From positions 1 through 64,000 of the forward strand of contig NZ_JOFX01000018.1 in assembly GCF_000719345.1 (NCBI RefSeq): DNA of 64,000 nt, given 5' to 3'. Below are positions 15,871-23,985 of this stretch, piece after piece. The stretch's first letter is position 1, and every line of letters begins with the position of its first letter. The stretch comes from Streptomyces sp. NRRL F-2664. GTDB taxonomy: Bacteria; Actinomycetota; Actinomycetes; Streptomycetales; Streptomycetaceae. The notes beneath the pieces were generated by a model that worked only from the letters and a program-made list of their open reading frames with translations, made no database searches and was not told the DNA's origin. Both the position numbers and the translations under genes were made by a program.

Positions 15871-17149
15871 GCGCCGGGGCCCGGGAGACGGCCGGCAGGC
15901 GTGCGGCGAGGCGGGCCTCGACACCCTCACCGGGGCGGAGGAACCCTCCGCCGAGCTGTACGCCCGACTGCGGCGGGAGTGCCGCCGCCGGGCGGACGAG
16001 CTGTGGGCCGTCAGCAGCGCGCTGCACGCGGACCCCGAACTCGCCCACCAGGAACACCGCGCTGCGCGGCTGTTGACGGGTGAGCTGCTGCGGGCGGGTT
16101 TCGCCGTCGAGCACGGGGTCGCCGGCCTCGACACGGCCTTTCTGGCCCGCGCGCCGAGCGCGCGGCGGCACGGCCCCGGGCGGTGCGTGGCGCTGCTGCT
16201 GGAGTACGACGCGCTGCCGGAGCTGGGACACGCCTGCGGGCACAACCTGATCGCCGCGGCCGGCCTGGGGGCGGCCCTGGCATTGGGCGGGGTCCGGGCG
16301 GAGATGGGCTTCGGGGGGACGGTCCTCGCCGTGGGCACGCCGGCGGAGGAGCGCGGCGGCGGCAAGGTCGTCCTCGCGGAAGCCGGTGTGTTCGACGGGG
16401 TCGACGCCGCGCTGATGTTCCATCCCGGCGTGTACGACTGGTCATGGGCGCCGCTGACAGCACAGACGCAGGTTCGTGTGGGGTTCCACGGGCGGGCGGC
16501 CCATCCGACGGGTGACCCCACCGGCGGGATCGACGCGCTGGCGTCGCTCGTCCAGCTCTTCAACACGGCAGCCGTGGTGGGCCGGCGGCTGCCCCCCGGT
16601 TCGCACGTCCAGGGGATCGTGACGGACGGAGGAGTCGCGACGAACATCGTGCCGGCGTACGCGGAAGGCCTGTTCGGCCTGCGCGCCGCCACGAGCACCG
16701 CTCTGGACGCCCTGGTCGCGGAGGTCGGCCGGTGGGCGGAGGGGGTCGCGGCCGCGACCGGCACCACGGTGGAGGTGGCCCGGCTGGGCAGGGGCTATGC
16801 CCACTTCCGCGACAACGACGTCCTGTCGGACCGGTTCAGCCGGCACATCGCACGTTCCGGCATCCGGCTCACGGAGCCCCTCGGCGGGGTGTTCCCCGGG
16901 TCGTCCGACATCGGCGACGTCAGCATCCGGGTACCCGCCATTCACCCGTTCGTCGCGATCACCGGCGACGACGAGACCTCGGACCACACCCCCGCCTTCG
17001 CGCGCGCCGCGGCGTCGGACCGGGCGCGGGAGGTGATGCTGGCCGCCGCCGAGGCCCTGGCCTGCACGGCGGCCGACGTCCTCACCGACCCCGGCCTAGC
17101 GGCCCGGGCCTGGGCCCGGCAGCGCGAGAAGGCGGAGGCAGGGCTGTGA
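15863..17149 (+). CDS. M20-family amidohydrolase (AbgB/M20D-like)
   Basis: This 428-aa cytosolic protein has the M20D metal motif LEYDALPELGHACGHN, the catalytic pair region VGTPAEERGGGKVVL, dimerisation-domain motifs (HGRAAHPTGDPTGGIDALASL) and the late metal ligand region ATGDDETSDHT-like at ITGDDETSDHTPAF. Relatives hydrolyse N-acyl amino acids or p-aminobenzoyl-glutamate. The start overlaps the preceding 48-codon ORF. There is a gap of 127 nt to the next gene. The substrate is not determined. Confidence 0.88.
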   Translation: MTERRGPGDGRQACGEAGLDTLTGAEEPSAELYARLRRECRRRADELWAVSSALHADPELAHQEHRAARLLTGELLRAGFAVEHGVAGLDTAFLARAPSARRHGPGRCVALLLEYDALPELGHACGHNLIAAAGLGAALALGGVRAEMGFGGTVLAVGTPAEERGGGKVVLAEAGVFDGVDAALMFHPGVYDWSWAPLTAQTQVRVGFHGRAAHPTGDPTGGIDALASLVQLFNTAAVVGRRLPPGSHVQGIVTDGGVATNIVPAYAEGLFGLRAATSTALDALVAEVGRWAEGVAAATGTTVEVARLGRGYAHFRDNDVLSDRFSRHIARSGIRLTEPLGGVFPGSSDIGDVSIRVPAIHPFVAITGDDETSDHTPAFARAAASDRAREVMLAAAEALACTAADVLTDPGLAARAWARQREKAEAGL

Positions 17150-17276
17150 CGCCCCCGGCAGCGCCCGCTCCCGTGGCACCTCACCGATGTTTGGCCCGTT
17201 TCACGTGGATTGCGGAGTTTTCTGGGTACGCGCAGCATGTCCGTGACACCTCCCGTCGATGAAAGGTCGTCCCGCC

Positions 17277-17609
17277 ATGCCCCGAGGATCCAGCCCCAAG
17301 CGCGAGCGCCAGTACGAGCACATCAAGGAGTCCGGCGAGAAGCGCGGCATGTCCGAGGACCGCGCGAAGGAGATGGCCTCCCGCACCGTGAACAAGGAGC
17401 GCGCACGGTCGGGGGAGAGCAAGACCGCGAGCCGCAGCTCCACCCGGGGCAAGTCCGCCTCGCAACGCGGTGGTGAGAAGTCCGGCGGCGGGAGCAGCAG
17501 CTCGTCCGGCCGCACCAAGGACGAGCTCTACCAGGAGGCGAGGAAGCGCGGCATCGAAGGCCGCTCGACCATGACCAAGCAGCAGCTCGAGAACGCCCTC
17601 GACCATTGA
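17277..17609 (+). CDS. Small basic protein with C-terminal Rho_N/SAP-like motif (110 aa)
   Basis: MPRGSSPKRERQYEHIKES and the stretch EMASRTVNKERARSGE fit a family often named plasmid stabilisation protein in Streptomyces, a name without functional proof. A Ser/Gly/Lys-rich linker leads to GRTKDELYQEARKRGIEGRS and MTKQQLENAL, a Rho N-terminal/SAP-like helix-extended-helix that suggests nucleic-acid binding. The ATG follows AAAGG at some distance. GGGTAC at 17224-17229 upstream may be a promoter element but lacks a clear -35. Confidence 0.8.
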   Translation: MPRGSSPKRERQYEHIKESGEKRGMSEDRAKEMASRTVNKERARSGESKTASRSSTRGKSASQRGGEKSGGGSSSSSGRTKDELYQEARKRGIEGRSTMTKQQLENALDH

Positions 17610-17666
17610 CCCCGGGACGAGAGGGGAACCGCGTGCACATCCGCCACCGGCCCGGCGGGGTGCTCC

Positions 17667-19256
17667 GTGCCTGACGCGGTGGTGATCGGCGCCGGCCCCA
17701 ACGGGCTGGTGGCGGCGAACGTGCTGGTCGACGCCGGGTGGACCGTGGAGGTCCTGGAGGCGCAGGAGGAACCGGGCGGCGCCGTGCGCAGCGACCGTGC
17801 GGTGCACCCGGACTACGTGTCCGACGTCTTCAGCGCCTTCTACCCGCTCGCCGCCGCCTCCCCGGTCCTCGCCCGCCTGGACCTCGCCGCGGAGGGCCTG
17901 CGCTGGACCCATGCCCCCTCCGTCCTGGCCCACCCCCTCACGGACGGCCGGTGCGCCGTGCTGGAACGCCGGGTCGAGGACACGTGTGCCGGACTGGCAG
18001 GCTTCGCCGCGGCCGACGGCGACGCCTGGATGGACATGTACCGCACGTGGTGCCGGCTCGGGCCGGATGTCGTCCAGGCGCTCTTCACACCCTTCCCGCC
18101 GATCCGGTCCGGCCTCCGGCTGGCCGCCCGGCTCCGCGCCTCCGGGGGGCTGCGGCTGGCTCGGAGGCTGGCGCTGCCGGTACGCCGCCTGGGCGAGGAG
18201 GAGTTCGCCGGGGAGGGCGGCCGGCTTCTGCTCGCCGGCAATGCCCTCCACGCCGACCTGGCCCCGGAGGCGGCGGGCAGCGGCGGGTTCGGGTGGCTGA
18301 TGTCGATGCTCGGGCAGAGCCACGGCTTCCCGGTCCCCGTCGGAGGCGCCGGCGCGCTGACGGCGGCGCTCGTGAGCAGGCTGCGGCGGCGCGGCGGCGT
18401 ACTGCGCTGCGGCGAGCGGGTGGCGGCCGTCGACGTGCGCGGCGGCGCGGCGGTCGGGGTCAGGACCGCGGGCGGGGAGACAGTGGGCGCGCGCCGGGCC
18501 GTCCTCGCCGACACGTCGGCCCCGGCCCTGTACCGGGACCTGGTCGGCGAGGAGCACCTGCCGACCCGCCTGGTGAGGGATCTGGAACGCTTCCACTGGG
18601 ATTTCGCGACCTTCAAGATCGACTGGGCGCTGACGGGTCCGGTGCCGTGGACGGCGCCGGGAGCGGTGGGCGCGGGGACCGTGCACCTCGCCCGAGGGGT
18701 CGACGGACTGACCCGCTTCGCCGCTCAGATCGCCGCGGGACAGGTGCCCGACGAGCCGTTCACCCTCTTCGGCCAGATGACCACCGCGGACCCCAGCCGT
18801 TCACCGGCCGGTACCGAGTCGGCGTGGGCGTACACGCACCTTCCGCAGGAGATCGCCTCCGACGCCGGCGACGACGGCATCACCGGCCGCTGGGACGCGC
18901 GCGAGCAGCAGGCCATGGCCGACCGCGTCGAGGCCCAGGTGGAACGCTTCGCACCCGGCTTCCGGGAACGGATCCGCGGCCGCCGCATCCTGGCCCCGAC
19001 CACCCTCCAGGCCATGGACGAGAACCTCCGCAACGGGGCCATCAACAACGGCACCACCGCCCTGCACCAGCAGACCGTCTTCCGCCCCACGCCCGGCACG
19101 GGCCGACCGGAGACGCCCGTCAAACGGCTCTACCTGGCCTCCGCGGCCGCGCACCCCGGTGGCGGCGTCCACGGCGCGCCGGGTGCCAACGCCGCTCGGG
19201 CCGCCCTGCGCCTGCACGGGCTGCCGGCCCTCCTCCACCGGGCCCAGCGCGTCTGA
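17667..19256 (+). CDS. FAD-dependent CrtI/PYROXD2-like oxidoreductase
   Basis: A 529-aa protein with an N-terminal dinucleotide fold (VVIGAGPNGLVAANVL, then EPGGAVRSD), a middle substrate region, and a C-terminal FAD motif (RLYLASAAAHPGGGVHGAPG). This order is that of phytoene-desaturase-like and PYROXD2-like enzymes. No other carotenoid gene is nearby, so a carotenoid role is not implied. GTG at 17667 lacks a strong ribosome-binding site. A long terminator follows. Confidence 0.88.
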   Translation: MPDAVVIGAGPNGLVAANVLVDAGWTVEVLEAQEEPGGAVRSDRAVHPDYVSDVFSAFYPLAAASPVLARLDLAAEGLRWTHAPSVLAHPLTDGRCAVLERRVEDTCAGLAGFAAADGDAWMDMYRTWCRLGPDVVQALFTPFPPIRSGLRLAARLRASGGLRLARRLALPVRRLGEEEFAGEGGRLLLAGNALHADLAPEAAGSGGFGWLMSMLGQSHGFPVPVGGAGALTAALVSRLRRRGGVLRCGERVAAVDVRGGAAVGVRTAGGETVGARRAVLADTSAPALYRDLVGEEHLPTRLVRDLERFHWDFATFKIDWALTGPVPWTAPGAVGAGTVHLARGVDGLTRFAAQIAAGQVPDEPFTLFGQMTTADPSRSPAGTESAWAYTHLPQEIASDAGDDGITGRWDAREQQAMADRVEAQVERFAPGFRERIRGRRILAPTTLQAMDENLRNGAINNGTTALHQQTVFRPTPGTGRPETPVKRLYLASAAAHPGGGVHGAPGANAARAALRLHGLPALLHRAQRV

Positions 19257-19345
19257 CGTTCGGGCATCCCGGTCGGGCACGGTCGGGAGGCCCGGCCCGG
19301 GGGCCTCGGGCCGCACGCGGCCGAGACAGCCGGCACGGCGGAAAG

Positions 19346-19389
19346 CGACGACCGGTCCCCCTGCCCGCCGGCAGGGGGACCGGTCGTCG
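19346..19389. terminator. Perfect 20-bp hairpin terminator
   Basis: Arms 19346-19365 and 19370-19389 are exact complements with a 4-nt loop. It serves the oxidoreductase gene and the convergent small gene. Confidence 0.85.
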
Positions 19390-19402
19390 TGGGGCCGGAC
19401 TG

Positions 19403-19612
19403 CTACTCGGGCATCCCGGCATCCCCGGTCTTCTCGGCGGCTCGGCGCTGAGCACCGCTGTTCGGGGTGAGCGCGTCCCCGGCCTCGCCCTCGTTCGTCT
19501 CCGCGAGCGCCGCTTCGTCCGCCTGCTTGCGGGCCTGCTCGTCGCCGCTCTCCCCCGGCGCCTGCGAGGGCGGGGTCGTGGTCCGGCCGTGCTGCTGCCT
19601 CTGCTTGCTCAT
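19403..19612 (-). CDS. Small hydrophilic protein (69 aa), unknown function
   Basis: MSKQRQQHGRTTTPPSQAPG with a Glu/Ala/Lys/Gln-rich remainder and no hydrophobic core, so probably disordered. AGAGG lies about 12 nt before the ATG. Its own SigB-like promoter lies upstream, immediately after the stop of the YbdK gene. Similar small acidic proteins are common in Streptomyces stress regions; function unknown. Confidence 0.62.
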   Translation of the reverse strand: MSKQRQQHGRTTTPPSQAPGESGDEQARKQADEAALAETNEGEAGDALTPNSGAQRRAAEKTGDAGMPE

Positions 19613-19653
19613 GGCGCTCCGTTCCTCTGCGTCGTCATCACGATGGCCCGCGT

Positions 19654-19678
19654 CTGCCCCCGTCCCCGCTCCGTACGC
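19654..19678 (-). promoter_or_regulatory. SigB-like promoter of the 69-aa protein gene
   Basis: On the minus strand GCGT (19675-19678), 15 nt, GGGCAG (19654-19659). It begins one base after the YbdK stop codon. Confidence 0.5.
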
Positions 19679-20794
19679 TCACGGCTCGATCGTCATCTGC
19701 GCGCACCGGGTGACGACGGAGCCGAGGTCGTGCCCTTCGGCGTGCAGGCGCCGCTGGATGCGGGCGCCGTTCCCCCGTTCGTGCAGATGGGCGATCGCCT
19801 CGCGGACCCGCTCGTCGTCGTCGTGGTCCTTCAGTGCCTCGCGCACGTGCTGGTACAGGGCCTCGACGGCGTGTTCGGCGGATGTCTCCCGCATGGTCTC
19901 GGGATGCAGCAGCGGTCCGTCGAGGCCGGAGCGGGCGGCCCGCCAGTTGGCGAGGCGCAGCAGGCTCGTGTCGACCCGGGCGGGGGGCTGCCCGTCCTGC
20001 CAGGCGCGGGAGGCCGTTTCGACCAGTCCGCGGGCGAGGGCGGCGAGCAGGACCGGAGTGGAGGCGTCCAGGCAGACGTCGGCGACCCGGACCTCCACCG
20101 TGGGGTAGTTGGCCGACAGTCGGGCGTCGAAGTAGATCATGCCCTCGTCGCGCAGCACGCCGGTGTCGACCATCTCGCGCACCTGCTCGTGGTAGCGGTC
20201 GGCGGAGCCGAAGATCCCCACGGGGCCGGCGGAGGGCCACCGGTTCCACACCCGGCCGCGGTAGCCGGCGTAGCCGCTGTCCTCGCCCTGCCAGAAGGGG
20301 GAGTTGGCGCTCATCGCCGCCAGGACGGCCAGCCAGGGCCTGATGCGGTCCAGGACCGCGACGCCCTCCTCGTCCGAGGCGACCGATACGTGGACGTGGC
20401 AGCCGCACGTGAGCTGTTCCTGCGCCGTGAGGCCGAACTGCTCGCCCAGCCAGTGGTAGCGGCGGCCGACGTTGAGCGACGGCTGCACCGGCAGCGGCGA
20501 GGTGGCCACCGCTGCGATCACGGCGCCGGCGGTCGCTGCGTGCCGGGCCGCCTCGCCCCGGATGCGGACGATCTCCTCCTGGAGCTCGCCCATCTCCGTG
20601 ATCGGTTTGGTGGCGAACTCCAACTGCTCCTTGTGCAGTTCCTTCTCGAACTCGTGCTCCGTCCCGCCGTCGGCGCCGGAGTTCTGCCATGTCCGGCGCT
20701 CCGCGGCCGCCAGGACCGCCCCCGACACGGCCACCGGAGCCCCGCTGTCCGCGTCCACGAGCAGCAGTTCCTCTTCCACGCCTACGCTTCGCAT
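19679..20794 (-). CDS. YbdK-type carboxylate-amine (glutamate-cysteine) ligase
   Basis: A 371-aa member of the GCS2/YbdK family: MRSVGVEEELLLVDADSG, KEQLEFATKPITEMGEL, the GCHVHVSVASDEEG block, and FDARLSANYPTVEVRVADVC. YbdK enzymes form gamma-glutamyl amides in an ATP-dependent reaction and have weak glutamate-cysteine ligase activity. In actinomycetes some paralogs feed ergothioneine synthesis, but no egtBCD genes are present here. The ATG at 20794 was chosen because the family starts at the GVEEE motif. A SigB-like promoter lies 39 nt upstream. Confidence 0.9.
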   Translation of the reverse strand: MRSVGVEEELLLVDADSGAPVAVSGAVLAAAERRTWQNSGADGGTEHEFEKELHKEQLEFATKPITEMGELQEEIVRIRGEAARHAATAGAVIAAVATSPLPVQPSLNVGRRYHWLGEQFGLTAQEQLTCGCHVHVSVASDEEGVAVLDRIRPWLAVLAAMSANSPFWQGEDSGYAGYRGRVWNRWPSAGPVGIFGSADRYHEQVREMVDTGVLRDEGMIYFDARLSANYPTVEVRVADVCLDASTPVLLAALARGLVETASRAWQDGQPPARVDTSLLRLANWRAARSGLDGPLLHPETMRETSAEHAVEALYQHVREALKDHDDDERVREAIAHLHERGNGARIQRRLHAEGHDLGSVVTRCAQMTIEP

Positions 20795-20832
20795 CTCGCC
20801 GCCTGTGCATCGATCTGTCAGATGTCCCGCAC

Positions 20833-20857
20833 CTGCCCCGACCGTGCCCCGGCATGC
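20833..20857 (-). promoter_or_regulatory. SigB-like promoter of the YbdK gene
   Basis: On the minus strand GCAT (20854-20857), 15 nt, GGGCAG (20833-20838). Leader about 30 nt. Confidence 0.55.
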
Positions 20858-20909
20858 GGCCACCGCTGCCCACCGGCCGGTGCGGTCAGCCGCCGCAGGC
20901 GCAGCCGGC

Positions 20910-21203
20910 GGCCTCTCCGACCGGTGTGCGTACGCGGGCGTCGTGGAGCATTCCGTCTTCGTCCACCCCGGAGCCCGGGGCCGCGGGGTGGGCACGGCGC
21001 TCCTGACCGGTTTGCTCGCCTCCACCGAGGCCGCCGGTGTCTGGACGGTCCAGTCGGGAATCTTTCCGGGGAACGCCGCCGGCCTCGCCCTCCACCGGCG
21101 CGCCGGGTTCCGCGTCATCGGCACCCGCGAGCGGCTCGGGCGGCTGCGCGGCCGGTGGCGCGATGTCGTACTCGTCGAACGCCGCAGCCCTGCCATCGGC
21201 TGA
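20910..21203 (+). pseudogene. 5'-truncated GNAT acetyltransferase (remnant)
   Basis: The frame encodes the C-terminal half of a phosphinothricin-acetyltransferase-like GNAT enzyme: SDRCAYAGVVEHSVFVHPGA, RGRGVGTALLTGLL (acetyl-CoA loop), WTVQSGIFPGNAAGLALHRR, AGFRVIGTRERLG and WRDVVLVERR. The first about 75 residues of the family are missing. Only 115 bp separate it from the divergent YbdK start, too little to hold them in any frame. No start codon with a ribosome-binding site precedes the homologous part. Probably a leftover of a recombination event. Confidence 0.7.
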
Positions 21204-21224
21204 GCCGGCCGGGATCGAGCACGG

Positions 21225-21635
21225 TCACGCCCCGGACCCGGTGCGGAGTTCGGCCCATACGGCCTTGCCCTCACCCGCCGGCTGTGTTCCCCAGCGCAGC
21301 GCGAGGCTGTCGATGATGAAGATTCCGTGGCCGCCGATCGATTCCGCGCGGTGCTCACCCAGCCGCGGCCGGGTCGGGCTCCGGTCGGTGACGGCGATCC
21401 GCAGCACGCCGCCGCTGTGGTCGACGCTCAGGTGCTCGGGCCCCTCCGCATGCTTCCAGGCATTCGTGAGGAGTTCCGCCGCGACCAGGACGGCGTCCGC
21501 GATGTCGTCGGGGGCCAGCCGCCAGTCGGCCAGGGCCTGGCGGACGCAGGCGATCCCGGCGCCGCATGCTGCGGGGTCACCGGGCTCGAAAGCGAGTTCA
21601 CGGTGGTGCAGGGCGGTGGACGGGGGAGGTCCCAC
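21225..21635 (-). CDS. RsbW-like ATP-binding protein (anti-sigma kinase type)
   Basis: A 136-aa stand-alone HATPase domain: VRQALADWRLAPDDIADAVL, then N-box AAELLTNAWKHA, ITV-type strand LRIAVTDRSP, and the G-box GEHRAESIGGHGIFIIDSLA. Such proteins phosphorylate STAS antagonists and hold sigma factors in partner-switch systems. GTG at 21635 was chosen because the paralog at 57366-57767 starts with the same GPPPS sequence. A STAS gene (21710-22096) lies just upstream on the same strand and may be its partner. Confidence 0.87.
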   Translation of the reverse strand: MGPPPSTALHHRELAFEPGDPAACGAGIACVRQALADWRLAPDDIADAVLVAAELLTNAWKHAEGPEHLSVDHSGGVLRIAVTDRSPTRPRLGEHRAESIGGHGIFIIDSLALRWGTQPAGEGKAVWAELRTGSGA

Positions 21636-21675
21636 GGCGTTTCCCGGGGCCGGACGGGTTTCGGTTGCCCGGCAC

Positions 21676-21700
21676 CTGCCCCGTGTGCTGCACGGTATAC
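21676..21700 (-). promoter_or_regulatory. SigB-like promoter of the ATP-binding protein gene
   Basis: On the minus strand GTAT (21697-21700), 15 nt, GGGCAG (21676-21681). The paralog at 57.4 kb has a site of the same form. Confidence 0.5.
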
Positions 21701-21709
21701 AGCTGCGCT

Positions 21710-22096
21710 TCAACGCCCTTGCCGGGCGATCGCTTCCTCGACAGTGGCGTGGACCGCGAAGGAGTCGGCCGCGCCGGTCATCTCCAGGACCTGCCGGACC
21801 CCGCGGCTGGGCGACACCAGGGCCAGCGGTACGCCGCGGGCCCGTGCGCTGTCGCGAAGAGCCAGGAGGAGCTTGAGTCCGTCGGCGGTGAACAGCTCCA
21901 CGGCGTTCAGGTCGACGACGAGGAGCGCCGGGAGCCGGTCCAGTGCCTCGCGCAGCGTTCGGCCGCCGACGGCTGCGGTGCCCAGGTACAGGTCGCCGGA
22001 GAGGACGCAGACGAGCGCGCCACCGACACGGATCGTGTCCGTCTTCAGCTCGGGGGCCGCCACGGGCAGGTCGGAGTCCGACGGGTTGGTGCTCAT
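21710..22096 (-). CDS. STAS-domain protein lacking the phospho-acceptor serine
   Basis: A 128-aa STAS protein: ALVCVLSGDLYLGTAAVGG, LLVVDLNAVELFTADGLKLL, then VPLALVSPSRGVRQVLEMTG. Where RsbV-like proteins have D-S-S-G, this one has T-A-D-G (Ala71, Asp72), so the usual kinase target is absent. It may bind its partner without phospho-control or respond in another way. GAGGAGG lies 6 nt before the ATG. It lies 74 nt upstream of the ATP-binding protein gene. Confidence 0.88.
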   Translation of the reverse strand: MSTNPSDSDLPVAAPELKTDTIRVGGALVCVLSGDLYLGTAAVGGRTLREALDRLPALLVVDLNAVELFTADGLKLLLALRDSARARGVPLALVSPSRGVRQVLEMTGAADSFAVHATVEEAIARQGR

Positions 22097-22260
22097 GGAC
22101 CGCCTCCTCGCCCGCCGGGCCCGGCAGGTGCCGGGCGGCCCCGGCCGGGGTGGTTCCCACCGCGCCTCCTCCGGGCCGGGAGGCGCGAGGACGCCGGAGG
22201 GCGGATCGGCGCGCGTGCCGCCCGGTGTGCTGCCTTCGGGCGACGCGGGGTCCGGGGGGC

Positions 22261-22285
22261 GGATAGGGGCGGTCGGGCGGGGCAG
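22261..22285 (+). promoter_or_regulatory. SigB-like promoter, predicted leaderless
   Basis: GGAT at 22261-22264, 15 nt, GGGCAG at 22280-22285, then exactly 9 nt to the ATG at 22295. GGAGG also lies within those 9 nt, so a conventional start remains possible. Confidence 0.5.
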
Positions 22286-22294
22286 TGCGGAGGT

Positions 22295-22783
22295 ATGGAG
22301 CGTACGAAGCGAAGCGATGACGGCGGACCCGATCGGGCGCACCGGCGCCCCGAGGGGGTCGACGACCTCACGGTGGAGGCCCTGGGGTCCTTGTCGAAGG
22401 CACTGGAGACGGTGGAGCGAGCCCGGGGCCACCTCTACGGATTCCACCAGCTGACGGGCACGGCGGATCTGGAGCTGGACCGCACCGTGCGGCTGCTGAG
22501 AGCCGCCGGACACGACGCGTGGGCCGATCGGGTGGAGCAGGACATCCTGGGACGCAACGTCATCCCCGGCCACTGGACGTTCCAGGTCGTGGAGGCGTAC
22601 GACGGCACCTACTACGAGCCGTTCAGGAGCCTCGAACGGCAGGCGGTCGAAGCCCTGGCGGGGGGTCGCCAGCACTTGTACGAGGCGGAGATGAAAGAGG
22701 CCCGGCGGACGACCGGCCATCCCGACCACGCGGCCCGACCCGACGATCGGGGGCCGGGCGACGCCGGCCCGGACGGGTCGTGA
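22295..22783 (+). CDS. Conserved hypothetical protein (162 aa)
   Basis: The central part is helical and conserved-looking (SLSKALETVERARGHLYGFHQLTG, LDRTVRLLRAAGHDAWADRV, EQDILGRNVIPGHWTFQVVE, YDGTYYEPFRSLERQAV), flanked by charged, disordered ends. It has no membrane segment, cysteine or catalytic motif I recognise. The size and pattern fit a family common in Streptomyces near stress genes. The leaderless promoter and the ATG agree. Function unknown. Confidence 0.75.
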   Translation: MERTKRSDDGGPDRAHRRPEGVDDLTVEALGSLSKALETVERARGHLYGFHQLTGTADLELDRTVRLLRAAGHDAWADRVEQDILGRNVIPGHWTFQVVEAYDGTYYEPFRSLERQAVEALAGGRQHLYEAEMKEARRTTGHPDHAARPDDRGPGDAGPDGS

Positions 22784-22974
22784 CGGGCCCGGAGCGCCCG
22801 TCGGCGCCCCGGCCTGCGCGGTGCGCCCGGGGGGCGGCCGCTCGGGTGACATGGCGCCGGGCCACGGCCCCGTAGCCGCTGCCGGGGGCGCTGCGCGGTG
22901 AGGATGGACCGGCCCGCTGCACGCCTTGGACAACACACCCTGAGTTCGGGCCACTGGCCCGGAGGAGGACGTAC

Positions 22975-23448
22975 ATGGACGCGATCGTGCTCCTGCGCGA
23001 CGACCACAAGACGGTCGAGAAGCTGTTCAAGCAGTTCGAGAAGACGGGGGACGAGGACACGGCCGAACGGCGCCGTATCGCGGACCAGGTGGTGGAGGAG
23101 CTCACCGTCCACGCCTGGATCGAGGAGCAGATCTTCTACCCCGCCGCCCGCGAGGCCGCACCGGACACCACGGACCACATCCTGGAGAGCATCGAGGAGC
23201 ACCACGCCGCCGTCTGGATGCTGTCCGAGATCAAGAAGATGGACGCGTCGGACGAACGCTTCAAGGCCAAGATGAGCGTTCTGATGGAGAACGTCCGCCA
23301 CCACGTGGAGGAAGAGGAGAAGGACTGGTTCCCGGACGTCCGCAAGGCCATGGGGCGCAACCGGCTCGCGGAGCTCGGCCAGCAGCTGGAAGCGGAGAAG
23401 CCCAAGGCACCGCGGGACCCCCTGGCCGTCCCCAGCGCCACCGCCTGA
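22975..23448 (+). CDS. Hemerythrin HHE-domain protein (157 aa)
   Basis: Starts MDAIVLLRDDHKTVEKLFKQFE and carries the hemerythrin iron-ligand pattern: DDHK, HAWIEEQIFYP, EEHHAAVW and NVRHHVEEEEKDWFP. The di-iron site binds oxygen, nitric oxide or iron. GGAGGAGG lies at good spacing before the ATG. It is the first gene of a tight four-gene operon: its stop shares a base with the lipoprotein start (TGATG). Two more hemerythrin proteins lie at 37235-37915 and 43027-43629. Confidence 0.92.
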   Translation: MDAIVLLRDDHKTVEKLFKQFEKTGDEDTAERRRIADQVVEELTVHAWIEEQIFYPAAREAAPDTTDHILESIEEHHAAVWMLSEIKKMDASDERFKAKMSVLMENVRHHVEEEEKDWFPDVRKAMGRNRLAELGQQLEAEKPKAPRDPLAVPSATA

Positions 23449-23900
23449 TGGCACCGGGAGGCACCGGGCCCGGCCCGCGCCGGCGCCCGGCCGCCCGACG
23501 GGTGTTCGGCGCCGGCGCTGCGGCGGGGCTGGCCGCCGCGGTCCTGGCGGGCTGCGGGGCGTCCGCGGTGCGGGTGGACGGCGCACGGCAGGCCGTGCGC
23601 GTCTTCGAGGCGGCGCTGGCCTCCCACGACTACGCGGCGGCGTGCGCGGTGCTGGCCCCGGTGACGCGCTCCCAGCTGGAGCAGGACGAGAAGCAGCCGT
23701 GCGCGCAGGCGCTCGGGGGCCAGGAGCTGCCGGTGTCCGCGGCGATCGGCACACCGGAGGTCTACGGGCGGCAGGCCCTGGTCCGCGCCGGCGGGGAGAC
23801 GCTGTTCCTGTCGCAGTTCACCGGGGGCTGGCGGGTCGTCGCGGCCGGCTGCACCCCGCAGGGCGAGGCGCCCTACCGGTGTCTGGTGAAGGGCGGCTGA
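23448..23900 (+). CDS. Putative lipoprotein (150 aa)
   Basis: A twin-arginine-like, Arg-rich N-terminus (RRRPAARR) precedes a hydrophobic stretch ending in the lipobox VLAGC (Cys near residue 36), so the product is probably lipid-anchored outside the membrane. The mature part is a small alpha/beta domain (ARQAVRVFEAALASHDYAAACAVLAP, FTGGWRVVAAGCTPQGEAPYRC) with several cysteines that may form disulfides. The start overlaps the hemerythrin stop. Function unknown. Confidence 0.85.
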   Translation: MAPGGTGPGPRRRPAARRVFGAGAAAGLAAAVLAGCGASAVRVDGARQAVRVFEAALASHDYAAACAVLAPVTRSQLEQDEKQPCAQALGGQELPVSAAIGTPEVYGRQALVRAGGETLFLSQFTGGWRVVAAGCTPQGEAPYRCLVKGG

Positions 23901-23901
23901 G

Positions 23902-23985
23902 GTGCGGGGACTGTTCGCCGCCTGCCTGATCGTGATCGTCGGCGGGCTGGGGTACTTCATCGCAATCGGGGCGATGCACCGATGA
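23902..23985 (+). CDS. 27-aa single-span membrane microprotein
   Basis: GTG at 23902, one base after the lipoprotein stop; TGA at 23983-23985 overlaps the next ATG (ATGA). The peptide, VRGLFAACLIVIVGGLGYFI plus AIGAMHR, is one hydrophobic helix with a basic residue at each end. Tight coupling on both sides argues that it is translated. It could be a regulatory or assembly peptide for the DUF6766 membrane protein. Confidence 0.6.
   Translation: MRGLFAACLIVIVGGLGYFIAIGAMHR

Noticed and set aside
17738..21316. A 1192-codon open frame on the plus strand
   Set aside because: It overlaps the CrtI-like gene in another frame and the YbdK gene in antisense; its composition is low-complexity and carries no motif.
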